64,000 nucleotides of DNA, taken from Nocardia jejuensis NBRC 103114. Its GTDB lineage: Bacteria; Actinomycetota; Actinomycetes; Mycobacteriales; Mycobacteriaceae. A model generated the notes under the pieces. That model was not told the origin of the DNA and made no database searches. It was given only the letters and a program-made list of their open reading frames with translations. The stretch lies in assembly GCF_001613145.1 (NCBI RefSeq), contig NZ_BDBU01000003.1, positions 1 through 64,000 of the forward strand, read 5' to 3'. Made by a program: the position numbers and the translations under genes. Of the stretch, positions 26,487 to 34,625 are shown piece by piece. The first letter of the stretch is position 1. Each line of letters starts with the position of its first letter.

Positions 26487-27767
26487 ATGCCCGTATCGGG
26501 ATTGTCAACGACGACAGTGGGGTTCGCAATGGTGTCTCAATCAGGTCGACGAGGTTCGGACCCAGGAACGGAACAACCCGCCGTGCGCGGCGCGGCCGCA
26601 TCGGAGTATGCGGGTGCGGTACGGGGTTTCCAGCGACTTTTCGCTGATCAGCGCGGCGGCGGCGCACTGGCCGTGTACCACGGAGGCCGCAAGGTGGTCG
26701 ACGTGTGGACCGGCACCGCCGACGCCGACGGCACGGCGCCGTGGCAGGAGAACACCGCCGCGCTCTCGTACTCCACCTCCAAGGGCGTCACGTCCACGGT
26801 CCTGCACATCCTGGCCGGACGCGGCCTGATCGACTACCACGCACCGGTCGCGCGGTACTGGCCGGAATTCGCCGCGAACGGCAAGCAGCACATCACGGTC
26901 GCCGAAATGCTCACCCATCGCGCCGGACTGGCCCGCACCGGACCGCTGGCCCGCCGCGTGGAGGACCTGCTCGACTACCGGCTCATGGAGGAACGGCTCG
27001 CCGCCGCGCGCCCGGATCGCCTGCGCGGCCTGCCCGCCTACCACGCGCTCACCGTCGGGTGGCTGGCCGCGGGCCTGGCTCGCGCGGTGACCGGCAAGGA
27101 CATGGCCGAGCTGTACCGGACCGAACTCGCCGACCCCCTCGGGATCGAGGGTCTGTATCTCGGCAAGCCGCCCACCGGGTCCCGCACCACGGTGGCCGGC
27201 TCGCACGGATCGCAGATCCCGCTGGGGATTCCCCGCGCGGCAGCGGTACTCGCGACCGCCAGCCGCCTGCCCGGCCCCGGCACCGGATTCATTCGTTCCA
27301 TCCACGCCACCGGCATCGAAACCATGTTCAACGGGGCCGATCCCGCCATCCTGAACACCCAGATGCCTTCGGCGAACGGTGTTTTCACCGCCCGCGCGAT
27401 CGCGGCGGTCTACAACGTGCTCGCGGTGGAGAGCCCACTGATCTCGCGGCGTCGCGTGCGCGCCGTCTCCCAGATCCAGACGCTGCTGCCGGACCGCAAT
27501 CTGCTGCTGCCGATGGGCTGGCGGCTCGGCTACCACTCGCTCCCGATTCCCGGGGCCCCGAACGGTTTCGGCCACCTCGGCTTCGCGGGATCGGGCGGAT
27601 GGGTGGATCCGGCCAGCGGCCTGGCCGTCGGCTTCGTGCACAACTGGACGCCCGAGGCGCGCCGCCTCCCGCGCGATCAGGTCGCGATGCTCGGCCTGCT
27701 CACCGCGATCGTGCGGGCCGCCACGGCCACGCACAGCACCCGCATCGAGCTGCCCGAGGCGGTCTGA
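26487..27767 (+). CDS. Serine hydrolase of the beta-lactamase/esterase (EstB, LipL-like) family
   Basis: I prefer ATG 26487 (GGAGAG five bases upstream), giving 426 residues; ATG 26529 is the alternative. The family core is a penicillin-binding-protein fold used as an esterase: SYSTSKGV supplies the Ser-x-x-Lys pair, PAYHALTVGWL the Tyr, and FGHLGFAGSGGWVDPASGLAVGFVHN the late KTG-equivalent strand. The segment RGFQRLFADQRGGGALAVYHGGRKVVDVWTG is typical of these enzymes. There is no signal peptide, so it is probably cytosolic and acts on ester or lipid substrates. Confidence 0.88.
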   Translation: MPVSGLSTTTVGFAMVSQSGRRGSDPGTEQPAVRGAAASEYAGAVRGFQRLFADQRGGGALAVYHGGRKVVDVWTGTADADGTAPWQENTAALSYSTSKGVTSTVLHILAGRGLIDYHAPVARYWPEFAANGKQHITVAEMLTHRAGLARTGPLARRVEDLLDYRLMEERLAAARPDRLRGLPAYHALTVGWLAAGLARAVTGKDMAELYRTELADPLGIEGLYLGKPPTGSRTTVAGSHGSQIPLGIPRAAAVLATASRLPGPGTGFIRSIHATGIETMFNGADPAILNTQMPSANGVFTARAIAAVYNVLAVESPLISRRRVRAVSQIQTLLPDRNLLLPMGWRLGYHSLPIPGAPNGFGHLGFAGSGGWVDPASGLAVGFVHNWTPEARRLPRDQVAMLGLLTAIVRAATATHSTRIELPEAV

Positions 27768-27813
27768 TCGCCCGCGAATTCGACAGTGGGCCTGCGTGAG
27801 CGGGCGATGGCGA

Positions 27814-27845
27814 GTGGGCCTGCCGAGGATGCCCGGCAGGCCCAC
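27814..27845. terminator. Terminator between the serine hydrolase and the 405-residue gene
   Basis: A perfect 12-bp stem (GTGGGCCTGCCG / CGGCAGGCCCAC) with an 8-base loop lies between converging genes. Confidence 0.8.
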
Positions 27846-27850
27846 CGCGC

Positions 27851-29068
27851 TCAGTGCGTGATCTGCAGTGTCGCGGACAACGTCGTCAGCTCATCGCCCA
27901 AGCCCAGATCCGCGACCCGCTGCTCGATCTCGTTGCGCTCGAGCGCCGGTAGCGCCGACCACACCTCCCCGATCCGTGACTGCGCGTCGGGTTCGGCCGT
28001 GGCCAGCACCTTCAGCATCGGCGGCCACAGGTGCGAGGTGGACAGGACGGTCGGCAACTGTGCCAGTGTGGCGGTCTCGAAGTGCGACACCGTGTTCCCG
28101 ATTCGCCGGGCGATGGGAGGGGTGGTGCGCTCGGCCAGTTCGAGCAGGCCCCGCCAGATGGCCGGTTCGATGCTGCCGTCGACCGCGCTCGCTATCGTGT
28201 CGATGGCGTCGGGGTCGGCGATGACGGGATTGGCCGCCAGCAGGTCCAGGGCCGAGGGGCTCAACTGACCGACGAAGCGCAGGGTTTCCGATACCACGCC
28301 CGCGTCGATGAAGGTGCCGGTGAGGTCCGCGATCTCGTCGGCCGACCCGAGCTCGAAAATGATGTCACCGATCGCGACCACCACATCGGTATCGCAGCGC
28401 GCGAACACCGACAGTGCTGCGAGCCGCAATTCCGTCGAGCCCTGCAGGATGGTGCGCACCAGTCGCGGCACCCGCGTCCCGGTCAGCAGATGCCGCAGGA
28501 TGACGCTGATGTTCTCGCCCGAATAGGCGTAGGAGGCGGACCGCACCAGGCCCTCGTCGTCCTGCACGTCGGTCTCCACCGCACGCACCAATTCCGGTGT
28601 GGCATAAGCCAGGAACGGTCCGGCGGTGACGTGATCGCCGCGGCGCAGCAGCTCGTTGACGATCTTCATGACCGGCTGCACCGGTGCGATGTCGGCGAGC
28701 TGTCCGACGCTGTGCGGATCCATGTACGGAGCGGCGGCCGCGGCATAGGACGGATCCAGCATGGTCACGGCCTCGGCGGCCTTCTTCGGATGATCCACGC
28801 CGATCGCACCGGCGGCGCGGCCCGCGATGAGCGGCGGCACGACGCGCTGCACCAGTGGCATCGATATGCTCAGCGGAATCACCGGCACCAGCATGCTGAG
28901 CCGGGAGAACGTCGAATTGTGCTGGGCGAAGATCGCTTTCGCCATGCGTTCCTGAAGTTCGTGCAGATTCGCCGCACCCAGCTTCTCGAGGTGGGTGAGC
29001 CGTTCCTCCGAGACGTGCAGCGTCCGGGACAGCAGCGTGATCTGTGCCCGGGTGACCAGATCGCTCAT
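27851..29068 (-). CDS. Unknown helical protein, 405 residues, paralogue 2
   Basis: It has the same length and plan as the protein at 20111-21328. Long matching stretches include SDLVTRAQITLLSRTLHV at the start, [45 protein letters not shown] and [16 protein letters not shown]. The hydrophobic segment LVPVIPLSISMPLVQRVVPPLIAGRAAGAIG could lie in or on the membrane. HEAT-like helical repeats make up the remainder. Its ATG overlaps the stop of the 74-residue gene upstream (ATGA), so the two are coupled. A scaffold or adaptor role is a guess from the solenoid pattern. Confidence 0.78.
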   Translation of the reverse strand: MSDLVTRAQITLLSRTLHVSEERLTHLEKLGAANLHELQERMAKAIFAQHNSTFSRLSMLVPVIPLSISMPLVQRVVPPLIAGRAAGAIGVDHPKKAAEAVTMLDPSYAAAAAPYMDPHSVGQLADIAPVQPVMKIVNELLRRGDHVTAGPFLAYATPELVRAVETDVQDDEGLVRSASYAYSGENISVILRHLLTGTRVPRLVRTILQGSTELRLAALSVFARCDTDVVVAIGDIIFELGSADEIADLTGTFIDAGVVSETLRFVGQLSPSALDLLAANPVIADPDAIDTIASAVDGSIEPAIWRGLLELAERTTPPIARRIGNTVSHFETATLAQLPTVLSTSHLWPPMLKVLATAEPDAQSRIGEVWSALPALERNEIEQRVADLGLGDELTTLSATLQITH

Positions 29069-29289
29069 CCCAGTTTGTTTCCGAACATGATCTTCTTGGC
29101 CGCGGTGCTCAGCGGCCAGGGCAGTGCGCTGACGGTCTTGTCGACGGCCTCGACCATGGCGGCGGTCTCGCTGCGCTGCGCCTGCCGGAAAACCTCCAGC
29201 AGATCGGCCGTTTCGGCATCCGACAGCAGATCGAGAGAAGCCAGCGGCCCGCCCAATTCCTGCTCGAGTGCGGCTCTGGCGTCCATCAT
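29065..29289 (-). CDS. Small helical companion of the 405-residue protein
   Basis: A 74-residue protein (ATG 29289 or 29286) that overlaps the next start by 4 bases. It is almost entirely helical: ARAALEQELGGPLASLDLLSDAETADLLEVFRQAQRSETAAMVEAVDKTVSALPWPLSTAAKKIMFG. The acidic first half and basic end suggest a protein-interaction module that partners the coupled 405-residue protein. I do not recognise a family. The paralogue near 21.3 kb lacks such a gene. Confidence 0.6.
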   Translation of the reverse strand: MMDARAALEQELGGPLASLDLLSDAETADLLEVFRQAQRSETAAMVEAVDKTVSALPWPLSTAAKKIMFGNKLG

Positions 29290-29430
29290 TCGTCCCCGTT
29301 CTCCGGCATGACCCGGATCACCCCTTGCACGTACACAAAGGTGTACCAAGATCATTGGCACAGCGCCAGTGCAGGAAGCTGCGATGGCCGACCGCGGTCC
29401 GGGGTGCACCCGCGGTCGGCGCGCTCGAAT

Positions 29431-29760
29431 TCAGCCGGCCGATTCGACGGTCAGGCCCGCCTCGCTCCAATCCTGGATGCCTTCACGGTACTTGCGAACA
29501 TTGGTGTAGCCCAGCGCTTCCAGCTTGGTTGCGACCGCCTGGCTGTTGCCGCACGCGGGATTCGAGCAGTAGGTGACGACGGGGGCGTCGAGGTCGGGAA
29601 GCAGGTGCGGTGCACGGGTTTCCACGTCGTGCTCGACGAGTTCGATCGCGCCGGGCAGGTGGGCCCGCGCGTAGTACGCCCCGCCGAGGGTGTCGAGCAC
29701 CGTCACCGTGCCCGCCGCGATCTCGCGCTCGAGTTCGTCGCGGGTGATGAGTGTCGTCAT
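29431..29760 (-). CDS. Rhodanese-domain protein
   Basis: The 109-residue single-domain rhodanese has TVLDTLGGAYYARAHLPGAIELVEHDV, the usual D-x-R-x-x-x-E region modified, and an active-site loop VTYCSNPACGNSQAVATKL with the catalytic Cys at about residue 65. Such proteins carry sulfane sulfur as a persulfide. The second Cys five residues on could form a disulfide with it and give redox sensitivity. It is divergent from a MarR regulator across an 82-base gap full of inverted repeats, a layout seen where MarR proteins sense reactive sulfur or oxidants. Confidence 0.88.
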   Translation of the reverse strand: MTTLITRDELEREIAAGTVTVLDTLGGAYYARAHLPGAIELVEHDVETRAPHLLPDLDAPVVTYCSNPACGNSQAVATKLEALGYTNVRKYREGIQDWSEAGLTVESAG

Positions 29761-29781
29761 GGTCGTGCCTTCCGTAGAAAT

Positions 29782-29824
29782 TTAGGTGCGTGCACACGCT
29801 ACTAAATGCGTGCGCGCGCACGCA
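29782..29824. promoter_or_regulatory. Overlapping palindromes between rhodanese and MarR genes
   Basis: Two elements lie side by side. TTAG-nn-GCGTG-CA-CACGC-nn-CTAA (29782-29805) is an inverted repeat with 9 of 11 arm positions paired. TGCGTGCGCGCGCACGCA (29807-29824) is a perfect 18-bp palindrome. Both share a GCGTGC core, so they may be two sites for the MarR dimer covering both promoters. Confidence 0.65.
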
Positions 29825-29842
29825 AGTGGGTAGACTGGCCCG

Positions 29843-30304
29843 ATGCCGCATTTTCCCGATGGCTCCCCGGCCGCCGCCTGGTCCGCCCTGCTGCGCGTAC
29901 ACGCTCAACTCGTGCCCGCCCTCGACGGCGACCTGCGGCGCGGGGCGGGTCTACCCCTGGCGTGGTACGACGTGCTGCTCGAACTCGACGGCATCGATCA
30001 CTTGCGCATGAGCGACCTGGGTGAGCGCGTGGTCCTGAGCCGCACCCGGGTCAGCAGGCTGGTCACCGAACTCGAATCGCACGGACTGGTGCGCCGCGAA
30101 TCCAACCCCGACGACGGCCGCTCCGCCTTCGTCGCCATCACCGAGGCCGGCCGCGCGAAATTCCGCGACGCCGCGCCCCGCTACCTCGCGGGCATCGAAC
30201 AGCGATTCGCCGCCCGCCTGAATCGGGACGAACTCGAAGCGGTCACCGCGGCACTGCGCAAGGTCCTGGGCCCGAACGACCTACCGGCCCCGACGATTCC
30301 GTAG
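29843..30304 (+). CDS. MarR-family transcriptional regulator
   Basis: The 153-residue protein has the MarR dimer helices and winged HTH: LAWYDVLLELDGIDHLRMSDLGERVVLSRTRVSRLVTELESHGLVRRESNPDDGRSAFVAITEAGRAKF, with the DDGR wing motif. It has no Cys in the sensing position and so probably binds a small ligand or depends on a partner. It most likely represses itself and the divergent rhodanese gene. Confidence 0.92.
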   Translation: MPHFPDGSPAAAWSALLRVHAQLVPALDGDLRRGAGLPLAWYDVLLELDGIDHLRMSDLGERVVLSRTRVSRLVTELESHGLVRRESNPDDGRSAFVAITEAGRAKFRDAAPRYLAGIEQRFAARLNRDELEAVTAALRKVLGPNDLPAPTIP

Positions 30305-30327
30305 CCGCCGCGGCGCGCACGACATAC

Positions 30328-31152
30328 TCAGTTGCCGATGTTGTTGATGCAGTAGCCTTCCGAGCCGATGGCGAGGGTGAAGCTCGTCGACTGGGTCACG
30401 CCCGAGGAGTTCGTCACCGGGACGGTGATCTCCACGCTGTCGCGACCGGTCTTCTCGGAGGTCATTTCGCTGTTGGTGAATGCCGTACTGCCGGTGAGCT
30501 TTCCGGGGTTGTTGGACAGCACCGATCCGGCGCACACCAGCGGGTACCTGCCCTCGACGTCGTTCGGGTCCACCGGCTTGCCGACCCAGCGCGAGAGATA
30601 GCGGAACACGGCGTAGCGGGCGTCCGCGACGGTGTATCCGTTCGTCACGCCCGGCGTGGTGACCCGGGGACATGCGTAACCCGAAGCGATTTCGGTGCGC
30701 TTGACGCTGACGGTCTCGGTCGCGCCCTTCCAGCTGACCGCGAACTGCCCGTCGATGCCGGGTTCGGCCACCGCCGCGAGAATGCCGTCCTTGTCGGCGT
30801 ACATCTCCCGGGCGACATCCGGATCGACGGTCCAGCATTTGCGCACCAGCTGATCGAGATCGAGCGAGACCAGGTCCCGCACCCACGGTTCCAGCGCGGC
30901 GGCCGCCTTCGCATTGCCCGCGACCTCACCCACCGCGACGGTGACCGGCGGCGGGGTCGTGGTCGTGGTCGTGACGACCGGGACATTTGTCGTCGAACTC
31001 GGTTGCGGGACTACCGATGTGGTGCTCTTGCCCCGCGGTGAGTCGGTCTCGGGGAGACCGGCGTGGTCGTCGTCGATATTGCAGGCGGTCAGTAGTGTGC
31101 AGGCTGCCAGGGCAACCAGAGCACCGGCGTTCCGCCGCGCGATCTTGGCCAT
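30328..31152 (-). CDS. Unknown lipoprotein
   Basis: The 274-residue precursor starts at ATG 31152. The signal peptide MAKIARRNAGALVALAACTL ends in the lipobox LTAC, so the protein is exported and lipid-anchored. A Thr/Pro/Val-rich stalk (about residues 40-75) leads to a mature domain with four Cys (KCWTVDPD, YACPRV, LVCAGS, GYCINNIGN) that may pair as two disulfides outside the cell. The order LDLDQLVRKCWTVDP, then sheet-rich segments, suggests an NTF2-like or similar small fold. It is the first gene after the GMC operon on the same strand, with a weak hairpin between. Function unknown. Confidence 0.75.
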   Translation of the reverse strand: MAKIARRNAGALVALAACTLLTACNIDDDHAGLPETDSPRGKSTTSVVPQPSSTTNVPVVTTTTTTPPPVTVAVGEVAGNAKAAAALEPWVRDLVSLDLDQLVRKCWTVDPDVAREMYADKDGILAAVAEPGIDGQFAVSWKGATETVSVKRTEIASGYACPRVTTPGVTNGYTVADARYAVFRYLSRWVGKPVDPNDVEGRYPLVCAGSVLSNNPGKLTGSTAFTNSEMTSEKTGRDSVEITVPVTNSSGVTQSTSFTLAIGSEGYCINNIGN

Positions 31153-31174
31153 GGGTACGAAGATAGCGACTACC

Positions 31175-31191
31175 GCCACCCCCGCGGTGGC
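31175..31191 (-). terminator. Weak hairpin after the GMC operon
   Basis: A 6-bp stem (GCCACC / GGTGGC) with a 5-base loop lies between the GMC stop and the lipoprotein start. It is short, so readthrough is likely. Confidence 0.35.
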
Positions 31192-31223
31192 CAGCCTCGA
31201 CACGCGCGTTCCCGCGCCACAAC

Positions 31224-33590
31224 TCAGCGCAGGTCGGCGGCGATGACATCGGCCGCGCGCAGCGCGAAGGCCATGATGGTGACCTGCGGATTGACGCCCA
31301 GCGACGTCGGCACCACCGATCCGTCGGCCACGTACAGCCCGTTCGTGCCGAAGACGCGATTCTCGAAATCCACCACGGCCGTGCGCGCGTCGCGCCCCAT
31401 CCGCGCGGTGCCCAGCGGATGCGGCCCCATCATCCGGAACTGCCGGGGCGAGAGCGGAGTCTCCGCGACCGCCCGCGCCTGTTCGAGCGTGCGAATGGGC
31501 GGCATCCCCGCGATCGGCAGCGCCACCGCCTGTGCCCCGCCGTGCAGGAACAGCTCCGCCAGGCCCGCGCACGCGTGCTGCAGCGCGGCATGCACGCGCG
31601 GAGTCAGGTTGTAGCGCACCAGGGTTCGCCCACCCGGACCGTGCCGCACACTGCCCACGCCGGTATCGCGCACCATCGCCCCGAACTGCTCGGTGCGAGT
31701 CCAGTCGTTCATCCATTCGGTCAGGCGAGCTCCGTGGAACGGCAGTACACCGGCCGCGAACTGCGGCGCGATGTTCACGCCCTCGAAGGTCACCAGCGGA
31801 TCCCCCAGCCCGCTCACGTGATAACCCTGAGGAATCCCGGACCACGGCGAACCGGCGTCCGGCATCATCGCGACCGCGCCGAGCGAGGGATGCACCGACA
31901 GATTGCGGCCCAGCTGCGGCAGATCGACACCGTTGCGCCGCAACAACAGTGGTGTCATGAGCGTGCCGGTGGCGACCACCACCGCCCGCGAACGAATCTC
32001 CAGGGTCCGGGGCGCGCCGTGCGCGTCCTGCCCCTCGGCCAGCGCTCCGATCACCTGTTGTCCGTTGCGCAGCAGGCGGGTCACGCTCATGCCGGTGTAG
32101 AGCTGCGCTCCACCCTTCAGCGCGCGCGGCACCCAGCTCACATTGGTGCTGCGCTTGGCATCGGTGGGGCAGCCGTACACGCACTGGCCCTGCCCGTCAC
32201 AGCCGACCGCATTGCGCGGCAGCGGCCCGTGCACCGCGCCCAGCACATCGGCGCCCCGGCCGATGATGTCCGCGACCCGCCCGAGATAGCGCGGATCGGC
32301 GTGGGTGATCCCCAGTTCGGCCTCGACCTCGTCGAGATAACGCTGGAACGCCGCAGGTTCGAAATCGCCGGGGAACCCCAGCGCGAGCCATTCGCGCAAT
32401 ACCGCGTCGGGGGTGCGGAACGCGGTCCCGGAGTTGATCGCGGTGGTCCCGCCGACCAGCCGGCCCGTGCTGATGCCCAGTACCGAATTGCCCAGTGCCA
32501 GGTTGTAACCGCCGTCGCGCCAGTACTTCTGGGTGCGGTCACCGAGTTCACCCCGGAACTCCGCGCGTCCCGCGTACTCCCCCTCCTCGACCAGCACCAC
32601 ACCCACGCCCTGCTCGGTGAGCTTGGCGGCCACGGCCGCGCCACCCGCGCCGGTGCCGATCACCACGACGTCACAGTCGAGCTGTTCGTGGCGCGAGAGC
32701 TCCCCCGGCGGTGTCACATTGACCATCCAGCCCGGCTTCTGCTCCAGGACGGTGTCGAGGTAGCGCGGTGCACCGAGCGCGTCCAGATAGCGGCGATCAC
32801 TGAAATGCGCTATTCGCAGCGGTGTTTCGATCGCGTCGACGGCGTGCTGCAGGGTCGGGCTCTGCCGGGCATCGGCGATCAGCGTGCGGCGCTGCGCATC
32901 CGTCAACGCCGCCGGTCCTTTTCGATGGCGTGATCGCGCCGAGGCCTCCAGCGCGCGTAGCGCCAGGCGCAGCCCGGACTGCATGAGCGGGGTCATATTG
33001 CCGACGTAGGCATCGAGGCGTTCGATCGTGGCCGAGTCCACGTCCGGCACCGCGCCGCCCGGTTCGATCAGCACCGTGGCCAGTGCGTGCAGGCTCGCGC
33101 GTGCTCCCGTGCCGAACGCGCCCTCCGGATGACTGCCGTCGGGCAGATCCGAACGCAGCGACACCCACGGCTGGAACGAGCGCAGGAAACTCGGATAGTC
33201 GTTGGCGAAGAACTGCATTCGGCCGGTCGCGATTTCCTGTCCGTCGCACCACAGAGTGGTCGCCAGCGTGGTCAGGCTCGCCTGGGTGCGGCGCAGCCAG
33301 CGCACATCCTTGCGCCCGGTCAGCCGCCACGCCCGGCCCTCGGGGTCGCGAAAATCGATGTCGTAGGTCATGAGCCGTTTGGTCACCGGCAGCGCCACCA
33401 GGGTGCCGACCGCCGCGGCCCCGTCCACCCAGGGTGCGGCCCGGATCGTCCCGGTGATGCGGGCGCGGCCGTTGGTGACGAAGCCCAGTGCGCGCCCGGA
33501 TTCACAGCGCAGGTCCATGGCGACGTGATGCGCGTGCCCGTCGGCGTCGAACAGTTCGCCGCTCATGGTTTCGAAGAAGGTCAGTGGCAT
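31224..33590 (-). CDS. GMC-family FAD oxidoreductase with N-terminal extension and Cys cluster
   Basis: At 788 residues this is longer than ordinary GMC oxidases. Residues 1-290 form an unclassified domain (MTYDIDFRDPEGRAWRLTG, RMQFFANDYPSFLRSFQPWVSL). The GMC part begins DVVVIGTGAGGAAVAAKLTEQGVGVVLVEEG, continues with GRLVGGTTAINSGTAFRTPD, and ends with the FAD/active-site segment MGPHPLGTARMG, whose His is the likely base, and GLYVADGSVVPTSLGVNPQVTIMAFALRAADVIA. A CDGQGQC-VYGC-PTDAK cluster resembles ferredoxin-like Cys spacing in some alcohol or sterol oxidoreductases. It probably oxidises a long-chain alcohol or sterol. It is the last gene of a tightly packed three-gene operon. Confidence 0.9.
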   Translation of the reverse strand: MPLTFFETMSGELFDADGHAHHVAMDLRCESGRALGFVTNGRARITGTIRAAPWVDGAAAVGTLVALPVTKRLMTYDIDFRDPEGRAWRLTGRKDVRWLRRTQASLTTLATTLWCDGQEIATGRMQFFANDYPSFLRSFQPWVSLRSDLPDGSHPEGAFGTGARASLHALATVLIEPGGAVPDVDSATIERLDAYVGNMTPLMQSGLRLALRALEASARSRHRKGPAALTDAQRRTLIADARQSPTLQHAVDAIETPLRIAHFSDRRYLDALGAPRYLDTVLEQKPGWMVNVTPPGELSRHEQLDCDVVVIGTGAGGAAVAAKLTEQGVGVVLVEEGEYAGRAEFRGELGDRTQKYWRDGGYNLALGNSVLGISTGRLVGGTTAINSGTAFRTPDAVLREWLALGFPGDFEPAAFQRYLDEVEAELGITHADPRYLGRVADIIGRGADVLGAVHGPLPRNAVGCDGQGQCVYGCPTDAKRSTNVSWVPRALKGGAQLYTGMSVTRLLRNGQQVIGALAEGQDAHGAPRTLEIRSRAVVVATGTLMTPLLLRRNGVDLPQLGRNLSVHPSLGAVAMMPDAGSPWSGIPQGYHVSGLGDPLVTFEGVNIAPQFAAGVLPFHGARLTEWMNDWTRTEQFGAMVRDTGVGSVRHGPGGRTLVRYNLTPRVHAALQHACAGLAELFLHGGAQAVALPIAGMPPIRTLEQARAVAETPLSPRQFRMMGPHPLGTARMGRDARTAVVDFENRVFGTNGLYVADGSVVPTSLGVNPQVTIMAFALRAADVIAADLR

Positions 33591-33602
33591 GCTCGCGGTC
33601 TC

Positions 33603-34616
33603 TCAGACGATCGGCTGAACGGCGGAAACGGGCTGCGGCATCAGGAATTCCAGCGCGCCGCAGTGTTCGCTGCGCAGTTCGAAGGCATTCCCGTTGACGG
33701 GGGCGACGTGCACCGCGACCGCCGCGGTCTTGGAATTGAGGCAGTAACTGGTGGCGCGGGCCGGATTGCGGTAGGCCAGGCACACCATCTGCGCGGGATC
33801 CGCGGTCATGGTGAGCGTGGCGGTGCCGTCGCGGCCGCGCATGCGCAGGCTCCACCGCGGGAAGTCCAGCCGCGGTTGCTGCCGCCACAGGTCCAGGATC
33901 CGGTCGAATCGATACTCCTGCGCGCCGCGCCGCACGACCAACATGGAGATCAGGGGCGAGATCCGCCCGCCGATGCGGGTGCGGCCGGAGGCGGCCTCGA
34001 TCATCGCGAACGGCCGATCATCACCGGAGTCGGTGAAAACGCATTGGCCCCAGGCATATTCGGGACTGTGCTCGGTACCCCAGTTGTGGCCCTGCATGCC
34101 GTGCCAGCCGGTCAGATCCCAGTGTTCGCCGTCCCACTCGAGCTGACCGGTGAACGTCGCGACCGGGAACGGGGTCACGAGCTTGTTGCTCGGCACCGGC
34201 GCGTCCAGGAGCCTGGCGCTCGGCAGCATGGACAGCGGAGCGCCGAGCTCGGGATCGGTGGTGAACGCGAAATCCCAGGCGATGCGCGAGGAGTCGTCCG
34301 TCAGCTTGCCCCCGGAGTCGCCGCCGCGACCGGTCAGCGACAACCGCAGCGGTCCGACCTCGAGCTCCTGGCCGATGGCGTGTGCCTCGAAACGCGCTGC
34401 CTCGAGCGGAATGTCGAGACACCAGGCGTGGGTGCGGTGTCCGTCGAACACGCTGCACCAGGCTTGAGCCAGCGCGGTGCCGTCACTGCCGGTCAGCACC
34501 GTGGCCTTGATCCAGATCGCACGGGGCGAGTGCGGATCGTTGGCGCGGACGAACCAGGATTCCACGTGGTTCGTGCCGGGGGTCAGACGTGGATTGTTCT
34601 GTGCGATAGCGGTCAT
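33603..34616 (-). CDS. CrtC/lipocalin-like protein of unknown function
   Basis: The 337-residue protein has the double beta-barrel pattern of CrtC (hydroxyneurosporene synthase)-like or AttH-like proteins. Its signature LTGWHGMQGHNWGTEHSPEYAWGQCVF has two His that could act on or bind a substrate, with repeated Trp/aromatic strands. There is no signal peptide. The family includes hydratases and lipid-binding proteins that act on isoprenoid or steroid-like molecules. It is separated from aldehyde dehydrogenase by 9 bases and from GMC by 12, so it works in the same pathway. It may bind or hydrate the lipid that the GMC enzyme oxidises. Confidence 0.7.
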   Translation of the reverse strand: MTAIAQNNPRLTPGTNHVESWFVRANDPHSPRAIWIKATVLTGSDGTALAQAWCSVFDGHRTHAWCLDIPLEAARFEAHAIGQELEVGPLRLSLTGRGGDSGGKLTDDSSRIAWDFAFTTDPELGAPLSMLPSARLLDAPVPSNKLVTPFPVATFTGQLEWDGEHWDLTGWHGMQGHNWGTEHSPEYAWGQCVFTDSGDDRPFAMIEAASGRTRIGGRISPLISMLVVRRGAQEYRFDRILDLWRQQPRLDFPRWSLRMRGRDGTATLTMTADPAQMVCLAYRNPARATSYCLNSKTAAVAVHVAPVNGNAFELRSEHCGALEFLMPQPVSAVQPIV

Positions 34617-34625
34617 CGGGAGTCC

